A stretch of 64,000 bases of DNA, taken from contig JAAYUE010000033.1 of assembly GCA_012517905.1 (NCBI GenBank), positions 1 to 64,000 on the forward strand, read 5' to 3'. Origin of the DNA: Clostridiales bacterium. Its GTDB lineage: Bacteria > Bacillota > Clostridia > Christensenellales > CAG-138. The position numbers and the translations under genes were made by a program. Each line of letters starts with the position of its first letter. Within the stretch, counting starts at the first letter, position 1. The notes beneath the pieces are model-generated. The model was not told the origin of the DNA and made no database searches. It saw only the letters and a program-made list of their open reading frames with translations. Shown here one piece after another: positions 27,328-37,542 of the stretch.

Positions 27328-28383
27328 ATGCAGAAAACAAAGCTTCTCAATGTTCTGATCCCGGTGCTCTCCATCCTGCTGGCGTTTGTCATCGGCATGC
27401 TCATCATCCTCGCGCTGGGTAAAAATCCCGCCGAAGCGATCGGCTATCTCATGAAGGGCGCGTTCGGCTCCAAGACAAACCTCGCCAACACCGTCGTGCG
27501 CGCCATGCCGCTGATCTTCACGGGACTCAGCACCTGCTTTGCCTACCGCTGCGGCGTGTTCAACCTCGGCGGCGAGGGGCAGTTTCTCGCGGGCTCCATG
27601 GCGGCCATCACGGTGACGCTGCTCATCGGCCACGAGGGCTGGTGGGTCACCATCGTCGCCGTACTCGCCGGCACGCTCATGGGCGGCATCTGGGGCCTTC
27701 TGCCGGGCATTCTCAAGACCTGGCGCGGGCTGAACGAGATGATCACAACGATCATGTTCAACTACGTCGCCACGCTGTTTATGGGATATCTCTACACGAC
27801 CGCGCTGCGCGAAGGCAGCGTGCCGCAGACCGCGCCCGTGCCGGACACGACGAAGATCGGCCGCATCATACCGGACCTTCGCATCACCTGGGGCATCGTC
27901 GTCGCGATTCTGCTCGGCGTGGCCATCTGGTATTTTCTCTTCTACACCTCGAAGGGCTTCCAGCTCCGCGCCGTCGGCTTTAACCCCGTCGCGAGCAGTT
28001 ACAACGGCCTTTCGGTCAAGCGCTATATGCTCACGGCGTTCATCGTCTCCGGTGCGATCGCGGGCCTTGGCGGCGCGTGCGACATCCTGGGCACGCAGTT
28101 TCGGCTCATCAGCGGCTACGGCGGCGGCTACGGCTTCGACGGCGTGGCGCTGGCGCTGATTGCGCAGCTGCACCCGCTGGCGACGATGGCGGTGGCATAC
28201 TTCTTCGCGGTGCTCCGCGTCGGCAGCACGACCATGCAGGTCGGCACCGGCGTGCCCACGAGCGTGATCGACATCATCCAGGCGCTCGTCATCATCTTTG
28301 CCGTCGCCGGCTCTTCCATGATGTATCTGCCGAAGGTTCGAAAGTTTGTCATGAACCTCTTCGAGAAAAAGGAGGCCGTCTGA
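27328..28383 (+). CDS. ABC transporter permease (BMP/nucleoside type)
   Basis: FNLGGEGQFLAGSMAA, TWRGLNEMITTIMFNYVA, GFDGVALALIAQLHPL. Confidence 0.92.
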   Translation: MQKTKLLNVLIPVLSILLAFVIGMLIILALGKNPAEAIGYLMKGAFGSKTNLANTVVRAMPLIFTGLSTCFAYRCGVFNLGGEGQFLAGSMAAITVTLLIGHEGWWVTIVAVLAGTLMGGIWGLLPGILKTWRGLNEMITTIMFNYVATLFMGYLYTTALREGSVPQTAPVPDTTKIGRIIPDLRITWGIVVAILLGVAIWYFLFYTSKGFQLRAVGFNPVASSYNGLSVKRYMLTAFIVSGAIAGLGGACDILGTQFRLISGYGGGYGFDGVALALIAQLHPLATMAVAYFFAVLRVGSTTMQVGTGVPTSVIDIIQALVIIFAVAGSSMMYLPKVRKFVMNLFEKKEAV

Positions 28384-28385
28384 TT

Positions 28386-29315
28386 ATGAACTGGAATCTG
28401 CTTTCCGAAGTGCTCATCTCCGCCGTGCGCATGGCGACGCCGCTGCTGTTCGTGGCGCTCGCCGAGCTCTATTCCGAGCGCGCGGGCCTCGTCAACATCG
28501 GCCTCGACGGCATCATGGCGTTCGGTTCGCTGGTCGGCTTTCTCGTTTGCTTCTGGACGGGCAACCCGTTCCTGGGCGTACTCTGCGGCGCGCTCGGCGG
28601 CGTGCTGGTCAACATGGTATACGCGTTTTGCACCGTCACCCTTGCGGGACAGCAGATCGTCTACGGCATGGCGCTGAATATCTTCGCCCCCGCGCTGGCG
28701 TCGTTTATCTACCGCGTGGTGTTCGGCGTGAGCTCCACGCTCGCGCAGGCGACGCTGATGAAGACCGTCTCCATCCCGGTGCTCAAGGACGTCCCCTTCC
28801 TCGGCAAGCTGCTCTTCGACCAGACGCCGATGGTCTACGGCGTGTATCTGCTCGTCATCGTGACGGCGATCTATTTCAACCGCACGAAGTCCGGCCTCAA
28901 CTACAAGGCCGTCGGCGAATACCCCAAGGCGGCCGAGACCATGGGCATCAACGTGGTGCTGCATAAGTACATCGCCTGCATCCTCTGCGGCTTTCTCGCA
29001 GGCATGGGCGGCGCATACCTGACCACCTGCTATGTCAACACCTATTCGGACGGCATCGTCGCAGGGCGCGGCTTCATCGCGCTGGCGGCGGTCATCTTCG
29101 GCCGCTGGTCGGCCTCCGGCGTGCTGCTCGCCTGCCTGCTCTTCGGCTTCTTCGACGCCATGCAGCTGCGTCTGCAGGTCGGCACGGATCTGATTCCGTA
29201 CCAGCTCTTCCAGATGATTCCCTATGTGATGACGCTGATTGCGCTGACCATCTTCGGCAGCAAGATCGCGGGCCCGAAGAGCAAGGGCAAACCCTACTAC
29301 CGCGAGGAGCGGTAG
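28386..29315 (+). CDS. ABC transporter permease (BMP/nucleoside type)
   Basis: ATPLLFVALAELYSERAGLVNIGLDGIM, GRGFIALAAVIFGRW. Confidence 0.92.
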   Translation: MNWNLLSEVLISAVRMATPLLFVALAELYSERAGLVNIGLDGIMAFGSLVGFLVCFWTGNPFLGVLCGALGGVLVNMVYAFCTVTLAGQQIVYGMALNIFAPALASFIYRVVFGVSSTLAQATLMKTVSIPVLKDVPFLGKLLFDQTPMVYGVYLLVIVTAIYFNRTKSGLNYKAVGEYPKAAETMGINVVLHKYIACILCGFLAGMGGAYLTTCYVNTYSDGIVAGRGFIALAAVIFGRWSASGVLLACLLFGFFDAMQLRLQVGTDLIPYQLFQMIPYVMTLIALTIFGSKIAGPKSKGKPYYREER

Positions 29316-29408
29316 GCCGTACCGCGGCGTTCCGGCCGCAGCCTGATCCGGTAATTACGGTTCACGCCGTATTACATACAAAATTCTTTTGGAGGAAAGA
29401 GGAACACT

Positions 29409-30395
29409 ATGAAGAAGATTCTTGCTATCGCTCTCGTTCTCTGCCTGGCCGTCGGCATGCTCGCCGGCTGCGCCAAAGAAGCCGCTCCCGCCGCGGAGAA
29501 GACATTCAAAGTCGCCATGATCTGCGATTCCAGCATTTCGGACGGCGGCTGGGGCGCCGCCTGCTACAACGGCATGACCGCCGCCGCGGAAAGCCGCGGC
29601 TGGGAAACCGCCTACACCGACGCCATCGACCAGTCCGCCTATGCCGACACCATGATCAGCTACTGCGACCTCGGCTATGACATGATCTTCGCGCCGGGCA
29701 ACCAGTACAGCGACGCCGTCGTGCAGGTCGCCGCGGATTACCCGAACGTCGCGTTCGCGGTGCTCAACGGCTCCACCGAACTGCCGACCGCCAACATCAT
29801 GAGCATCCTGCCCAACGCCGACCAGATCGGCTCCATCGCGGGCATCATCGCGGGCCTGATGAGCAAGACCAACGTCATCGGCTTCATCGGCGGCATGGAA
29901 CTCGACACCACGAAGTCCAAGCTCGCGCACTTCACCTCCGCCGCGCAGGCGATCAACCCGGACATCAAGGTCGTCTCCGCCTACGCCGGTTCGTTCAACG
30001 ACACCGCCAAGGGCATGGAGCTCGCAGCGTCCATGATCAATGAAGGCGCCGACGTGTTCTTTGGCGACGCCTCCGCCGTCGACTCCGGCGCGCGCCAGGC
30101 CATCGACCAGGCCAACGGCGACAATGTGACCATCGTCGACATCGGCCAGCCCGCCGACCTGCTCGGCCAGAACCCCTGCGTCGTGAGCAGCGTCGTCACC
30201 GACAACGCCGCCATGATCGCCATCTGCCTTGAAAAGGTCGAAACCGGCACCTTCGGCAACGAAGTGGTCTTCGGCTCGCTCGAGAACGGCGCAGTCTACC
30301 TCGGCAAGTTCAACGACGCCCTGGTGGACGCCGACATGCAGACCAAGGTTGCCGACTATATCAAGCAGCTGCAGGACGGCACCTTCGGTAACTGA
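29409..30395 (+). CDS. BMP-family substrate-binding lipoprotein
   Basis: Lipobox LAVGMLAGC; FKVAMICDSSISDGGWGAACYNGM, YDMIFAPGNQYSDAVVQVA. Confidence 0.92.
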   Translation: MKKILAIALVLCLAVGMLAGCAKEAAPAAEKTFKVAMICDSSISDGGWGAACYNGMTAAAESRGWETAYTDAIDQSAYADTMISYCDLGYDMIFAPGNQYSDAVVQVAADYPNVAFAVLNGSTELPTANIMSILPNADQIGSIAGIIAGLMSKTNVIGFIGGMELDTTKSKLAHFTSAAQAINPDIKVVSAYAGSFNDTAKGMELAASMINEGADVFFGDASAVDSGARQAIDQANGDNVTIVDIGQPADLLGQNPCVVSSVVTDNAAMIAICLEKVETGTFGNEVVFGSLENGAVYLGKFNDALVDADMQTKVADYIKQLQDGTFGN

Positions 30396-30422
30396 TCCGC
30401 TCAAATCGCAACAGCAACAACA

Positions 30423-30452
30423 ACAGACGCCCGGCCTTGCGCCGGGCGTCTG
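30423..30452 (+). terminator. Terminator after the BMP operon
   Basis: CAGACGCCCGGCCTTGCGCCGGGCGTCTG hairpin. Confidence 0.65.
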
Positions 30453-30546
30453 TCCGTCCCGCCTCCAAAGCGATTGCGTTTCGGCGGGTCCGGCTTTATA
30501 CTGAACTGTGGAAATCGCCATATAGGCGGAAAGGAAGTGAACTCGC

Positions 30547-30774
30547 ATGACGAAGTTTCTCACGCGGGAAAAGATGGGCAAGCGCAAAAGACGCGCGCTC
30601 GACAGGACAAAGCACGGCAGCTGGGAGGGCGTGATTCCCGTGACGCGAACCATCGAAAACAAAAAACGCTACAACAGAAAAAAATCCCCGCACCGGTACG
30701 ATGACGACGGCGCGGGGATTTTTATTCAGTCAGCATATCATTGCCGCAGCCGGTCCTCCTGCGGAAGCTTGTAG
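30547..30774 (+). CDS. Small basic conserved-type hypothetical protein (C-terminus uncertain)
   Basis: MTKFLTREKMGKRKRRALDRTKHGSWEGVIPVTRTIENKKRYNRKKSPH; RBS GGAAAGGAAG upstream; 3' part overlaps a terminator stem and the convergent gene. Confidence 0.5.
   Translation: MTKFLTREKMGKRKRRALDRTKHGSWEGVIPVTRTIENKKRYNRKKSPHRYDDDGAGIFIQSAYHCRSRSSCGSL
30684..30726. terminator. Terminator between the small ORF and the GPH transporter gene
   Basis: AAATCCCCGC...GCGGGGATTTTTATT. Confidence 0.65.
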
Positions 30775-32069
30775 AGCAAAAACGGCACGATAGAGACAAG
30801 ACAGCTCAGCGCGGGGATGATCGTGATGGAGAGAAACACGGTGTTCTGCATCTGCGGCGTGACGACAATGCCGCTTTCGTAGCCGGTGAACGAGAGCATC
30901 ATGCCAAACACGAGCACGGCCAGAGAGCCCATGAGCTTACTCACAAACGTGAGGCTCGAAAACGACAGCCCGTCGTTGCGCACGCCGGTCTCGCGCTCCA
31001 CGCTGTCCACCGCGTCCGCGATCATCGTCGTCTGCACCACGGAGAAGACGCCGAGCGTCACGCCGGTGAGAAAGATCATGCCCATCATGGCGTAGAGATT
31101 TGCAAAGCCGACGAAATACATCGCCGCATAGACCGCGCTGGCAAAGAGCGTGCTGGCGATCATCAGCGTCCTTGCGGGCATCCTCCGAAGCAGCAGCGGA
31201 GAGAGGAACGAAGCCGCAACCATGCCGAGGATGATCGACGCGCCGATGAGCGTGAAATATCCCTCGTCGTGATAGGCGATCAGCGCAAATACCGCGCCGC
31301 CCGCCTGCACGATATCCCGCCCGAAGCCAAGGATGGACCCGAGCAGCACGAGGTAGAGCGGCTTGTTTTTGAAAAACGTCGCAAACAGCGTTTTGAGGCT
31401 CACGCCTTCCTCGGGCGGCAGGTGCCGCTCCCGCGTGTTGAAAAACGCGAGCAGAAACATCGACATGCCGACGATGCAGATCACGATCGCCGCGCGGCTC
31501 CAGCCGGCCGCCGTGGTGTCGGCGGAGAAGCTGAGCAGCTTTGCCAGCCACGGCCCGCCGAGCGTCGCAAGGCCCAGCGCAATTGCGCCGAACGCGCGCA
31601 CATACGAAATCACGCGCGTGCGCTCCTCGCTTTCAAACGCCGCGCCGATAAGCCCCCAGAAAGGCACGTCGCAGGCGGTGTACGCCGCATCCCAGAAGAG
31701 CAGGCAAACGGCGAAGAACACGAGCTTAAACGTCTCGCCGCTGTTCGGCAGGCAGAAGAGGATCGCCGAGAAAAACGCCACCGGCAGCGCAGAAAAGAGG
31801 ATATACGGCCTGAGCTTTCCCCAGCGGGAGCGCGTTTTGTCCACAAACACGCCCATCACGGGGTCGTTGACCGCGTCGAACACCTTTGCCGCCGCGAGGA
31901 TGACGGAGACGACAGCAAGCCCGGCGTTGCTGATCTTTGCATACTCCGTCAGATAGAGCAGAAGAAACGTGCTGACAAACGTAAGCACCATGTTTTGCCC
32001 GAATCCGGCGATCACGATGGACGTTCGCTGGAGCCGGGGCGAGGGCGCGCGGTCGGCGCGGTCGATCAT
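30738..32069 (-). CDS. GPH-family (MelB-like) MFS sugar:cation symporter
   Basis: FDAVNDPVMGVFVDKTRSRWGKLRPYILFSALP. Confidence 0.9.
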   Translation of the reverse strand: MIDRADRAPSPRLQRTSIVIAGFGQNMVLTFVSTFLLLYLTEYAKISNAGLAVVSVILAAAKVFDAVNDPVMGVFVDKTRSRWGKLRPYILFSALPVAFFSAILFCLPNSGETFKLVFFAVCLLFWDAAYTACDVPFWGLIGAAFESEERTRVISYVRAFGAIALGLATLGGPWLAKLLSFSADTTAAGWSRAAIVICIVGMSMFLLAFFNTRERHLPPEEGVSLKTLFATFFKNKPLYLVLLGSILGFGRDIVQAGGAVFALIAYHDEGYFTLIGASIILGMVAASFLSPLLLRRMPARTLMIASTLFASAVYAAMYFVGFANLYAMMGMIFLTGVTLGVFSVVQTTMIADAVDSVERETGVRNDGLSFSSLTFVSKLMGSLAVLVFGMMLSFTGYESGIVVTPQMQNTVFLSITIIPALSCLVSIVPFLLYKLPQEDRLRQ

Positions 32070-34966
32070 AAGAGCATTCCTCCTTCAAGCCGGATGGTGC
32101 AGATCTGATACGGGCGCAGGCGGATATCGTTCAGGTCCGCCCCGCCGAGCGGCCGCTCGAGCAGGTCGCAATAGGCCGCCCTGTCATAAGCAAAGCGCGC
32201 GGCAAGGCTCGTCTGCGTCTCTCGCCCCAGCGACTCGTAGAGCCGCAGCACGATCGCCGCGCCGTCTTCGCTGCGCTTGATCGTTTCCAGCACCACGCCG
32301 GGGTCGAATACGCGCGCGAGACTCTCCTGCGGCCGGTAACGCCCGACAAGCAGCGGATGGTTCAGGCGATACCCTTCCTCCACCGCGCGCGCGTTGTCCG
32401 CGCCGAGCGGACAAAACGCGTAGGTGAAGCAATGCGCCCCGCGGTCCGCGGTCTTGTCCGGATACACCGGCGCGCGCAGGAGGTTGAGGCTGATGAGCCC
32501 GTTTTTCGCGCGGTGGCCGTATTTTCCATCGTTGAGCAGCGCAAATCCCCTGCCGTCCTTGTGTACGCTCGCCCACTTATGCCCGCAGACCTCGAACTGC
32601 GCGCGTTCGACGGAGGTCCGCTCCGTCGTCGCGCGCTTCATCGCGCCGAACTGGATTTCAAACTCCGCCTCGTCTCCATAGTCCGCAGGAAAGAACTCCG
32701 CGCGCAGCATCTTCAGCCGCTCGTGCCAGTCCACGCGCGTTTCAAAGCGCACGCAGTCGCTGCCCGCCTCCAGAATCACGCGCTGGACGATCTCGCTTTT
32801 TCCGAAACGGTACGTCTGCTCCCGCACAAGGCGCGGGCCGTCGAGCATCGTCTTTTGGTCCCGGGCGCGGAGCCTGCGGGGCGGTTTCTTATAATAGTTC
32901 TGGTCGATGTCCCACGCGTCGAACGGAATCGTGAGCCGGTCGCGATAGAGCGCGAGCCGGTTGAGCGGGCCCACGGCAAGCTCGCGCCCGTCGCTCGTTC
33001 GGCAGGAGACGATCTCGCCGGACTCGTCGAACGTCAGACGCAGAAGACCGTTGTCCATCGCGTCGTCCGAAAACGACAGTCCCGCTCCCTCGTCTGCCGG
33101 TTCCAGCGCGGCGGCGGCGTATGGCGCGACGCGCGCGCGATGCCAGGCACCCTCGAAAAACACGGCCTCGTCCCGCGCAAACGAGGTCAGGTTCACGCAG
33201 GCGGGCGCGTCCCCTGCGGGCAGCGCGGTTTCGATCGCCCCGTTCACGCGCGCTTTCAGGCGCGCATACGCCTGCGCGGTTTCGCGATAGACGCGCGAGA
33301 TGCACGTGCCGGGCAGGATGTCGTGGAACTGGTAGAGCAAAACTTCCTTCCAGATTTCTTCAAAGACCGCGTGCGGATACGCTTGCTTCGGCATAAACGC
33401 GGCGGCGAGCGCCTCCGCGTCGTGCAGCAGCCGCTCCATCAGGCGATTGTCCCGCTTGTTCGCCGCCTGCACCGTCAGCGTGCCCTGATGCGTCTCGAGA
33501 TAGAGCTCGCCCGCGTGCAAGTGCGCAATCGGCTTTTCGCTAAGCGCGTCGAAACAGCGAATCGCGCTGCCGAGGCGCACGCGCGGCAGACCGTCAAGGT
33601 TTTGTTCGCGCGCGAGCAGCTCGAGGTGGTTTTCCCGCGGACCGCCGCCGCCGTCCCCCGCGCCGTAGACCAGCAGTCCGGCGTTCAGGTCTTTCTCGGG
33701 ATAGCGCTTCAGGGCGTTGAGGATGTTATGCGCGCCCGCGGAGCTGTTATAGTCCCCCTCCGGCGGCATATGCGCGAGCACGCGCGTGCCGTCCACGCCC
33801 TGCCACGCGAAGGTGCGGTAAGGGAACGCGTTCACTTTATTCCAGGCGAGCTTGATCGTCGAAAAATACTCCATGCCGCAGAGCTTGAGAATCTGCGGAA
33901 GATTGCCGTTGAAGCCGAACGCGTCCGGCAGCCAGCAGATGCGCATGTCCTGCCCGAATTCCTCCATCGCAAAGCGCTTGCCGTAGATCGCCTGCCGCAC
34001 GAGCGATTCCCCGCCGGTGAGGTTTGAGTCGCACTCCGTCCAGAATCCGCCCTGCAGCTCGATGCGCCCGGCCAGTATCGCCGCCCTGATCCGCGCGTAC
34101 AGCGCGGGGTGCTCGCCCTTGATCCACTGCAGCTGCTGCGGCTGGCTCGTGCCGTAGACATAATCCGGATAGCGTTCCATGTTTCTCAGCGCCATGGCGT
34201 AGGTGCGCGCGGCCTTGCGCTTCGACTCGCGCACGGGCCACATCCAGGCGAGGTCGAGATGTCCGTGCCCCACGGCGTCGAAGACAAATTCGCTGTCCGA
34301 AGGCGCGGCAAGCAAGGGCGCAAGCGCGCTTCTTGCGCCGGCCGCGTCGCCGCGCGAAAAGAGCGCGTAGGCGCGCGACAGCGCGCGGGAAATCTCCTCC
34401 CGCCGGTCAACACGCCCGGTGCCGCTCATCAGCAGCGCGAGCGCGAGATAGTCGTAATACAGCCCGAACGCGACGTCGTCCCGCTCGGCCAGGTACGCCC
34501 CGCCAAACCGCCCGCGACCCACGTCGTTGAGCAGAAAGCCGTTGTAGCCGCAGTCGACATAGTATTCGACCGCGCCGCTTGCGCCCTGCGGCAGTTCGAA
34601 TACGGTGCGCTTTCCGCCCGTGCGCGGCAGATCGCCAAACGCGTATACGGCGGTCAGTCCGTCGATAATTTCGCCGTCCGGCGCGTACACCAGCCCTTCG
34701 CCGGTATTTTCGATCAGCAGGACCGGATGGCAAAGCCCCTCCGGCACGGTTGCGCGCAGCCGCAGCCATACGCAGCTGAGCTTTCGCCCCCAGTCGACGG
34801 CGTGCGGCGCGTCGACCAACGCGCGCTGGTCCAGTTCGCCGAAGGGAATCGGTTCCGCGCTTTTGCAGACGGCGGCGTCCATGCGTAAGACGACGCGGTA
34901 CACGCGCGCGCGGATGCGGTTCAGCCGCGCGTAAACGACCGGGTTTTTCAATTGAAATCTGATCAT
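32066..34966 (-). CDS. GH38 alpha-mannosidase
   Basis: GHGHLDLAWMWPVRESKRKAART, GGFWTECDSNLTGGESLVRQAIYGKRF, LPDAFGFNGNLPQIL. Confidence 0.93.
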   Translation of the reverse strand: MIRFQLKNPVVYARLNRIRARVYRVVLRMDAAVCKSAEPIPFGELDQRALVDAPHAVDWGRKLSCVWLRLRATVPEGLCHPVLLIENTGEGLVYAPDGEIIDGLTAVYAFGDLPRTGGKRTVFELPQGASGAVEYYVDCGYNGFLLNDVGRGRFGGAYLAERDDVAFGLYYDYLALALLMSGTGRVDRREEISRALSRAYALFSRGDAAGARSALAPLLAAPSDSEFVFDAVGHGHLDLAWMWPVRESKRKAARTYAMALRNMERYPDYVYGTSQPQQLQWIKGEHPALYARIRAAILAGRIELQGGFWTECDSNLTGGESLVRQAIYGKRFAMEEFGQDMRICWLPDAFGFNGNLPQILKLCGMEYFSTIKLAWNKVNAFPYRTFAWQGVDGTRVLAHMPPEGDYNSSAGAHNILNALKRYPEKDLNAGLLVYGAGDGGGGPRENHLELLAREQNLDGLPRVRLGSAIRCFDALSEKPIAHLHAGELYLETHQGTLTVQAANKRDNRLMERLLHDAEALAAAFMPKQAYPHAVFEEIWKEVLLYQFHDILPGTCISRVYRETAQAYARLKARVNGAIETALPAGDAPACVNLTSFARDEAVFFEGAWHRARVAPYAAAALEPADEGAGLSFSDDAMDNGLLRLTFDESGEIVSCRTSDGRELAVGPLNRLALYRDRLTIPFDAWDIDQNYYKKPPRRLRARDQKTMLDGPRLVREQTYRFGKSEIVQRVILEAGSDCVRFETRVDWHERLKMLRAEFFPADYGDEAEFEIQFGAMKRATTERTSVERAQFEVCGHKWASVHKDGRGFALLNDGKYGHRAKNGLISLNLLRAPVYPDKTADRGAHCFTYAFCPLGADNARAVEEGYRLNHPLLVGRYRPQESLARVFDPGVVLETIKRSEDGAAIVLRLYESLGRETQTSLAARFAYDRAAYCDLLERPLGGADLNDIRLRPYQICTIRLEGGMLL

Positions 34967-35009
34967 GCGCCCCTCAAATCATCGTGACAGGATCGGTTCA
35001 CTACCCGCA

Positions 35010-35038
35010 TGCTAACACAGCAAAATCCGCTCTGTCAA
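35010..35038 (-). promoter_or_regulatory. Promoter of the mannosidase/GPH operon
   Basis: Minus strand TTGACA-N17-TTAGCA. Confidence 0.5.
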
Positions 35039-35105
35039 CGCGGGCGGACGCGAAAACGCGGCGGAACATCCGCCGCATCTGTTCAGCCGCCGATCGGCAG
35101 GCTTC

Positions 35106-35873
35106 TTATCTGCGCTTCGCCTTCCCAGCGATATCCCTGACGACCTCTCCCGCGAGGATGAGCCCCGCGGCGGGCGGCACAAACGACACGCTGCCCGGCG
35201 TCTGCCGCTTGGCCGGCCGAACGAGCGCCTCGCCCTGCGAAGCGCCGCAATCCATCCCGTCGCCGTCCGCCGTCTCCGGCGCCGGCTTGATCGCCTCCTC
35301 GCGGGAATAAACCACCTTGAGCGCAGGGATGCCGCGGGATTTGAGCTCTTTTCGCATCACGCGGGCGAGCGGACAAACGGAGGTCTTGTAGATATCCGCA
35401 ACCTCCAACCGCGTGGGATCGAGCTTATTGCCCGCGCCCATGCTGCTGATGACCGGCACGCTGGCGGCAAACGCGCGCTCGATGAGCAGAAGCTTGCTCG
35501 AGACAGTGTCGATGGCGTCCACGATATAGTCGTATCGGGACAGATCGAATTGATCCGCATTGTCCGCGCAGTAGAAGCAGACATGCGCGGCGACGCTGCA
35601 GCGCGGGTTGATGTCGAGGATGCGCGCGCGCATGACCTCGGCCTTGTTTTGCCCGACGGTCGAGTGCAGCGCAATGATCTGGCGGTTGATGTTGGAGACG
35701 CAGACCACGTCCCCGTCGAACACGTCGATGGCGCCGACGCCCGCGCGCGCGAGCGCCTCCGCGGCGGACCCGCCGACCCCGCCGACGCCGAACACCGCCA
35801 CGCGCGCGCGCGAAAGCGCGCGCATCGCGTCCTCGCCAAGCAGCATTTTTGCGCGGGAAAACTCGTCGCTCAT
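35106..35873 (-). CDS. tcdA: tRNA threonylcarbamoyladenosine dehydratase (ThiF/E1-like)
   Basis: RARVAVFGVGGVGGSAAEALARAGVGAIDVFDGDVVCVSNINRQIIAL; CPLARVMRKELKSRGI. Confidence 0.9.
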   Translation of the reverse strand: MSDEFSRAKMLLGEDAMRALSRARVAVFGVGGVGGSAAEALARAGVGAIDVFDGDVVCVSNINRQIIALHSTVGQNKAEVMRARILDINPRCSVAAHVCFYCADNADQFDLSRYDYIVDAIDTVSSKLLLIERAFAASVPVISSMGAGNKLDPTRLEVADIYKTSVCPLARVMRKELKSRGIPALKVVYSREEAIKPAPETADGDGMDCGASQGEALVRPAKRQTPGSVSFVPPAAGLILAGEVVRDIAGKAKRR

Positions 35874-35991
35874 GTAAAAAAGCCCTTCCGTTCCGGCATG
35901 CCCGCCGGTTCATCGGAATCATACCGCCAAACGCGGACGCCGTCAACCAAAGCTCGTTTGGTGAAAAATAATATATGAAATTACGCGGAAT

Positions 35992-36025
35992 CGCTTGACA
36001 AGCGCGTCGTTGCCCCATATCATAA
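35992..36025 (+). promoter_or_regulatory. rrf2 promoter with CGCTTGACAAGCG palindrome over the -35 box
   Basis: CGCTTGACAAGCG 35992-36004; TATCAT-type -10 downstream at about 17-bp spacing. Confidence 0.55.
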
Positions 36026-36063
36026 AACATACTGATTTTATAGGAGAAGGAGAGCCCGACCGT

Positions 36064-36510
36064 ATGCGTATTTCCGCGAAAGGGCGCTATGCGCTCGCAG
36101 CCGTCATCAGCATGGCGCAGCAGCACCACAACGGCGAGTTCATTACGCTCATCAGCATATCCGACAAACTCGGCATTTCGAAGATCTACCTCGAGCAGGT
36201 CTTTTCCCTGCTGAAGCGCGGCGGGCTCGTCACCTCGATCAAGGGCGCGCAGGGCGGCTATCAGCTCGCCCGCATCCCGCGCCAGATCACCGCGCTGGAC
36301 GTGCTCATGGCGGTGGAAACCGCGCTTTTCGACAAGACCGAGGACACGGTGCCGGAGAAGGCGCCCGAGATTGAGTATGCCATGCGCTCCGGCGCGTTCG
36401 ACCTGCTCGACGGCACGGTCGCGGACACGCTCAATCAGATGACCATCGAAGACCTCGCCAACGCCGCGGAGCGGCACAGGCGGGACGGCGCGGTGATGTT
36501 CTATATCTGA
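36064..36510 (+). CDS. Rrf2-family transcriptional regulator (CymR-like, no cysteine cluster)
   Basis: MRISAKGRYALAAVISMAQQ...ISDKLGISKIYLEQVFSLLKRGGLVTSIKGAQGGYQLAR; no Cys residues. Confidence 0.92.
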   Translation: MRISAKGRYALAAVISMAQQHHNGEFITLISISDKLGISKIYLEQVFSLLKRGGLVTSIKGAQGGYQLARIPRQITALDVLMAVETALFDKTEDTVPEKAPEIEYAMRSGAFDLLDGTVADTLNQMTIEDLANAAERHRRDGAVMFYI

Positions 36511-36536
36511 TCCGGCCGCAGATTCGTTCCACAGCT

Positions 36537-36572
36537 CGCAAAAAAAGCCGCTTTCGCGGCTTTTTTGTTGTT
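36537..36572. terminator. Bidirectional terminator between rrf2 and cysK
   Basis: AAAAAAAGCCGCTTTCGCGGCTTTTTT. Confidence 0.8.
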
Positions 36573-36580
36573 TGAACGGC

Positions 36581-37522
36581 TCAGTCCGCCAAATCGGCGA
36601 ACAGCGGCGTGGTCAGATATCGCTCGCCCGTGTCCGGCAGCACGACAACGATGGTTTTGCCTGCGTTCTCCGGCCTTTCGGCAAGCTGCGTCGCCGCCCA
36701 TACCGCCGCGCCGGACGAAATGCCGACAAGCAGACCCTCCGTTTTTGCGAGCTCCCGGCTCGCCGCAAACGCGTCCTCGTTTTGCACGGCGATGATCTCG
36801 TCGTATACCGCCGTGTTCAGCACGCCGGGGACAAACCCCGCGCCGATTCCCTGAATCTTATGCGGTCCGGCCTGTCCGCCGGATAGCACCGGGGACCCCG
36901 CGGGTTCGACCACCGCGATTTTAACATTTGGATTCTTGCTCCTGAGGTATTCGCCGACGCCGGTCACCGTTCCGCCCGTGCCCGCGCCGGCAACGAAGAG
37001 ATCCACCTTGCCGTCGGTATCCGCCCAGATCTCCGGGCCGGTGGTCGCGCGGTGAATCGCCGGATTGGCGGGGTTGGTAAACTGCCCGGGAATGAACGAG
37101 CTCGGCGTCTGCGCCGCGAGCTCATTCGCCTTTTCAATTGCGCCGCGCATGCCCTTCGCGCCCTCCGTGAGCACGAGCTCCGCGCCATATGCGCGCATGA
37201 GCACGCGCCGCTCCACGCTCATCGTCTCCGGCATGGTCAGTATCACGCGATAGCCGCGCGCCGCCGCGACGGAGGCAAGGCCGATGCCCGTGTTTCCGCT
37301 GGTCGGCTCGATGATGACCCCGCCCGGCTTCAGCGCGCCGCACCGCTCCGCGTCCTCGATCATCGCCAGCGCGATGCGGTCCTTAACGCTGCCCGCGGGG
37401 TTGAAATATTCGAGTTTTGCGACGATTTTCGCGCCCAGGTTGTGCTTTTTATCGTAGTTGGAGAGCTCCAGAAGCGGCGTCTTGCCGATCAGCTCCGTCA
37501 GGCTCTTTGCAATCTTTGTCAT
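36581..37522 (-). CDS. cysK: Cysteine synthase A
   Basis: [57 protein letters not shown]; start taken at MTKIAKS, with ATG 37531 as an alternative. Confidence 0.94.
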   Translation of the reverse strand: MTKIAKSLTELIGKTPLLELSNYDKKHNLGAKIVAKLEYFNPAGSVKDRIALAMIEDAERCGALKPGGVIIEPTSGNTGIGLASVAAARGYRVILTMPETMSVERRVLMRAYGAELVLTEGAKGMRGAIEKANELAAQTPSSFIPGQFTNPANPAIHRATTGPEIWADTDGKVDLFVAGAGTGGTVTGVGEYLRSKNPNVKIAVVEPAGSPVLSGGQAGPHKIQGIGAGFVPGVLNTAVYDEIIAVQNEDAFAASRELAKTEGLLVGISSGAAVWAATQLAERPENAGKTIVVVLPDTGERYLTTPLFADLAD

Positions 37523-37542
37523 AGCGGGCATCTCCTTTGCTT

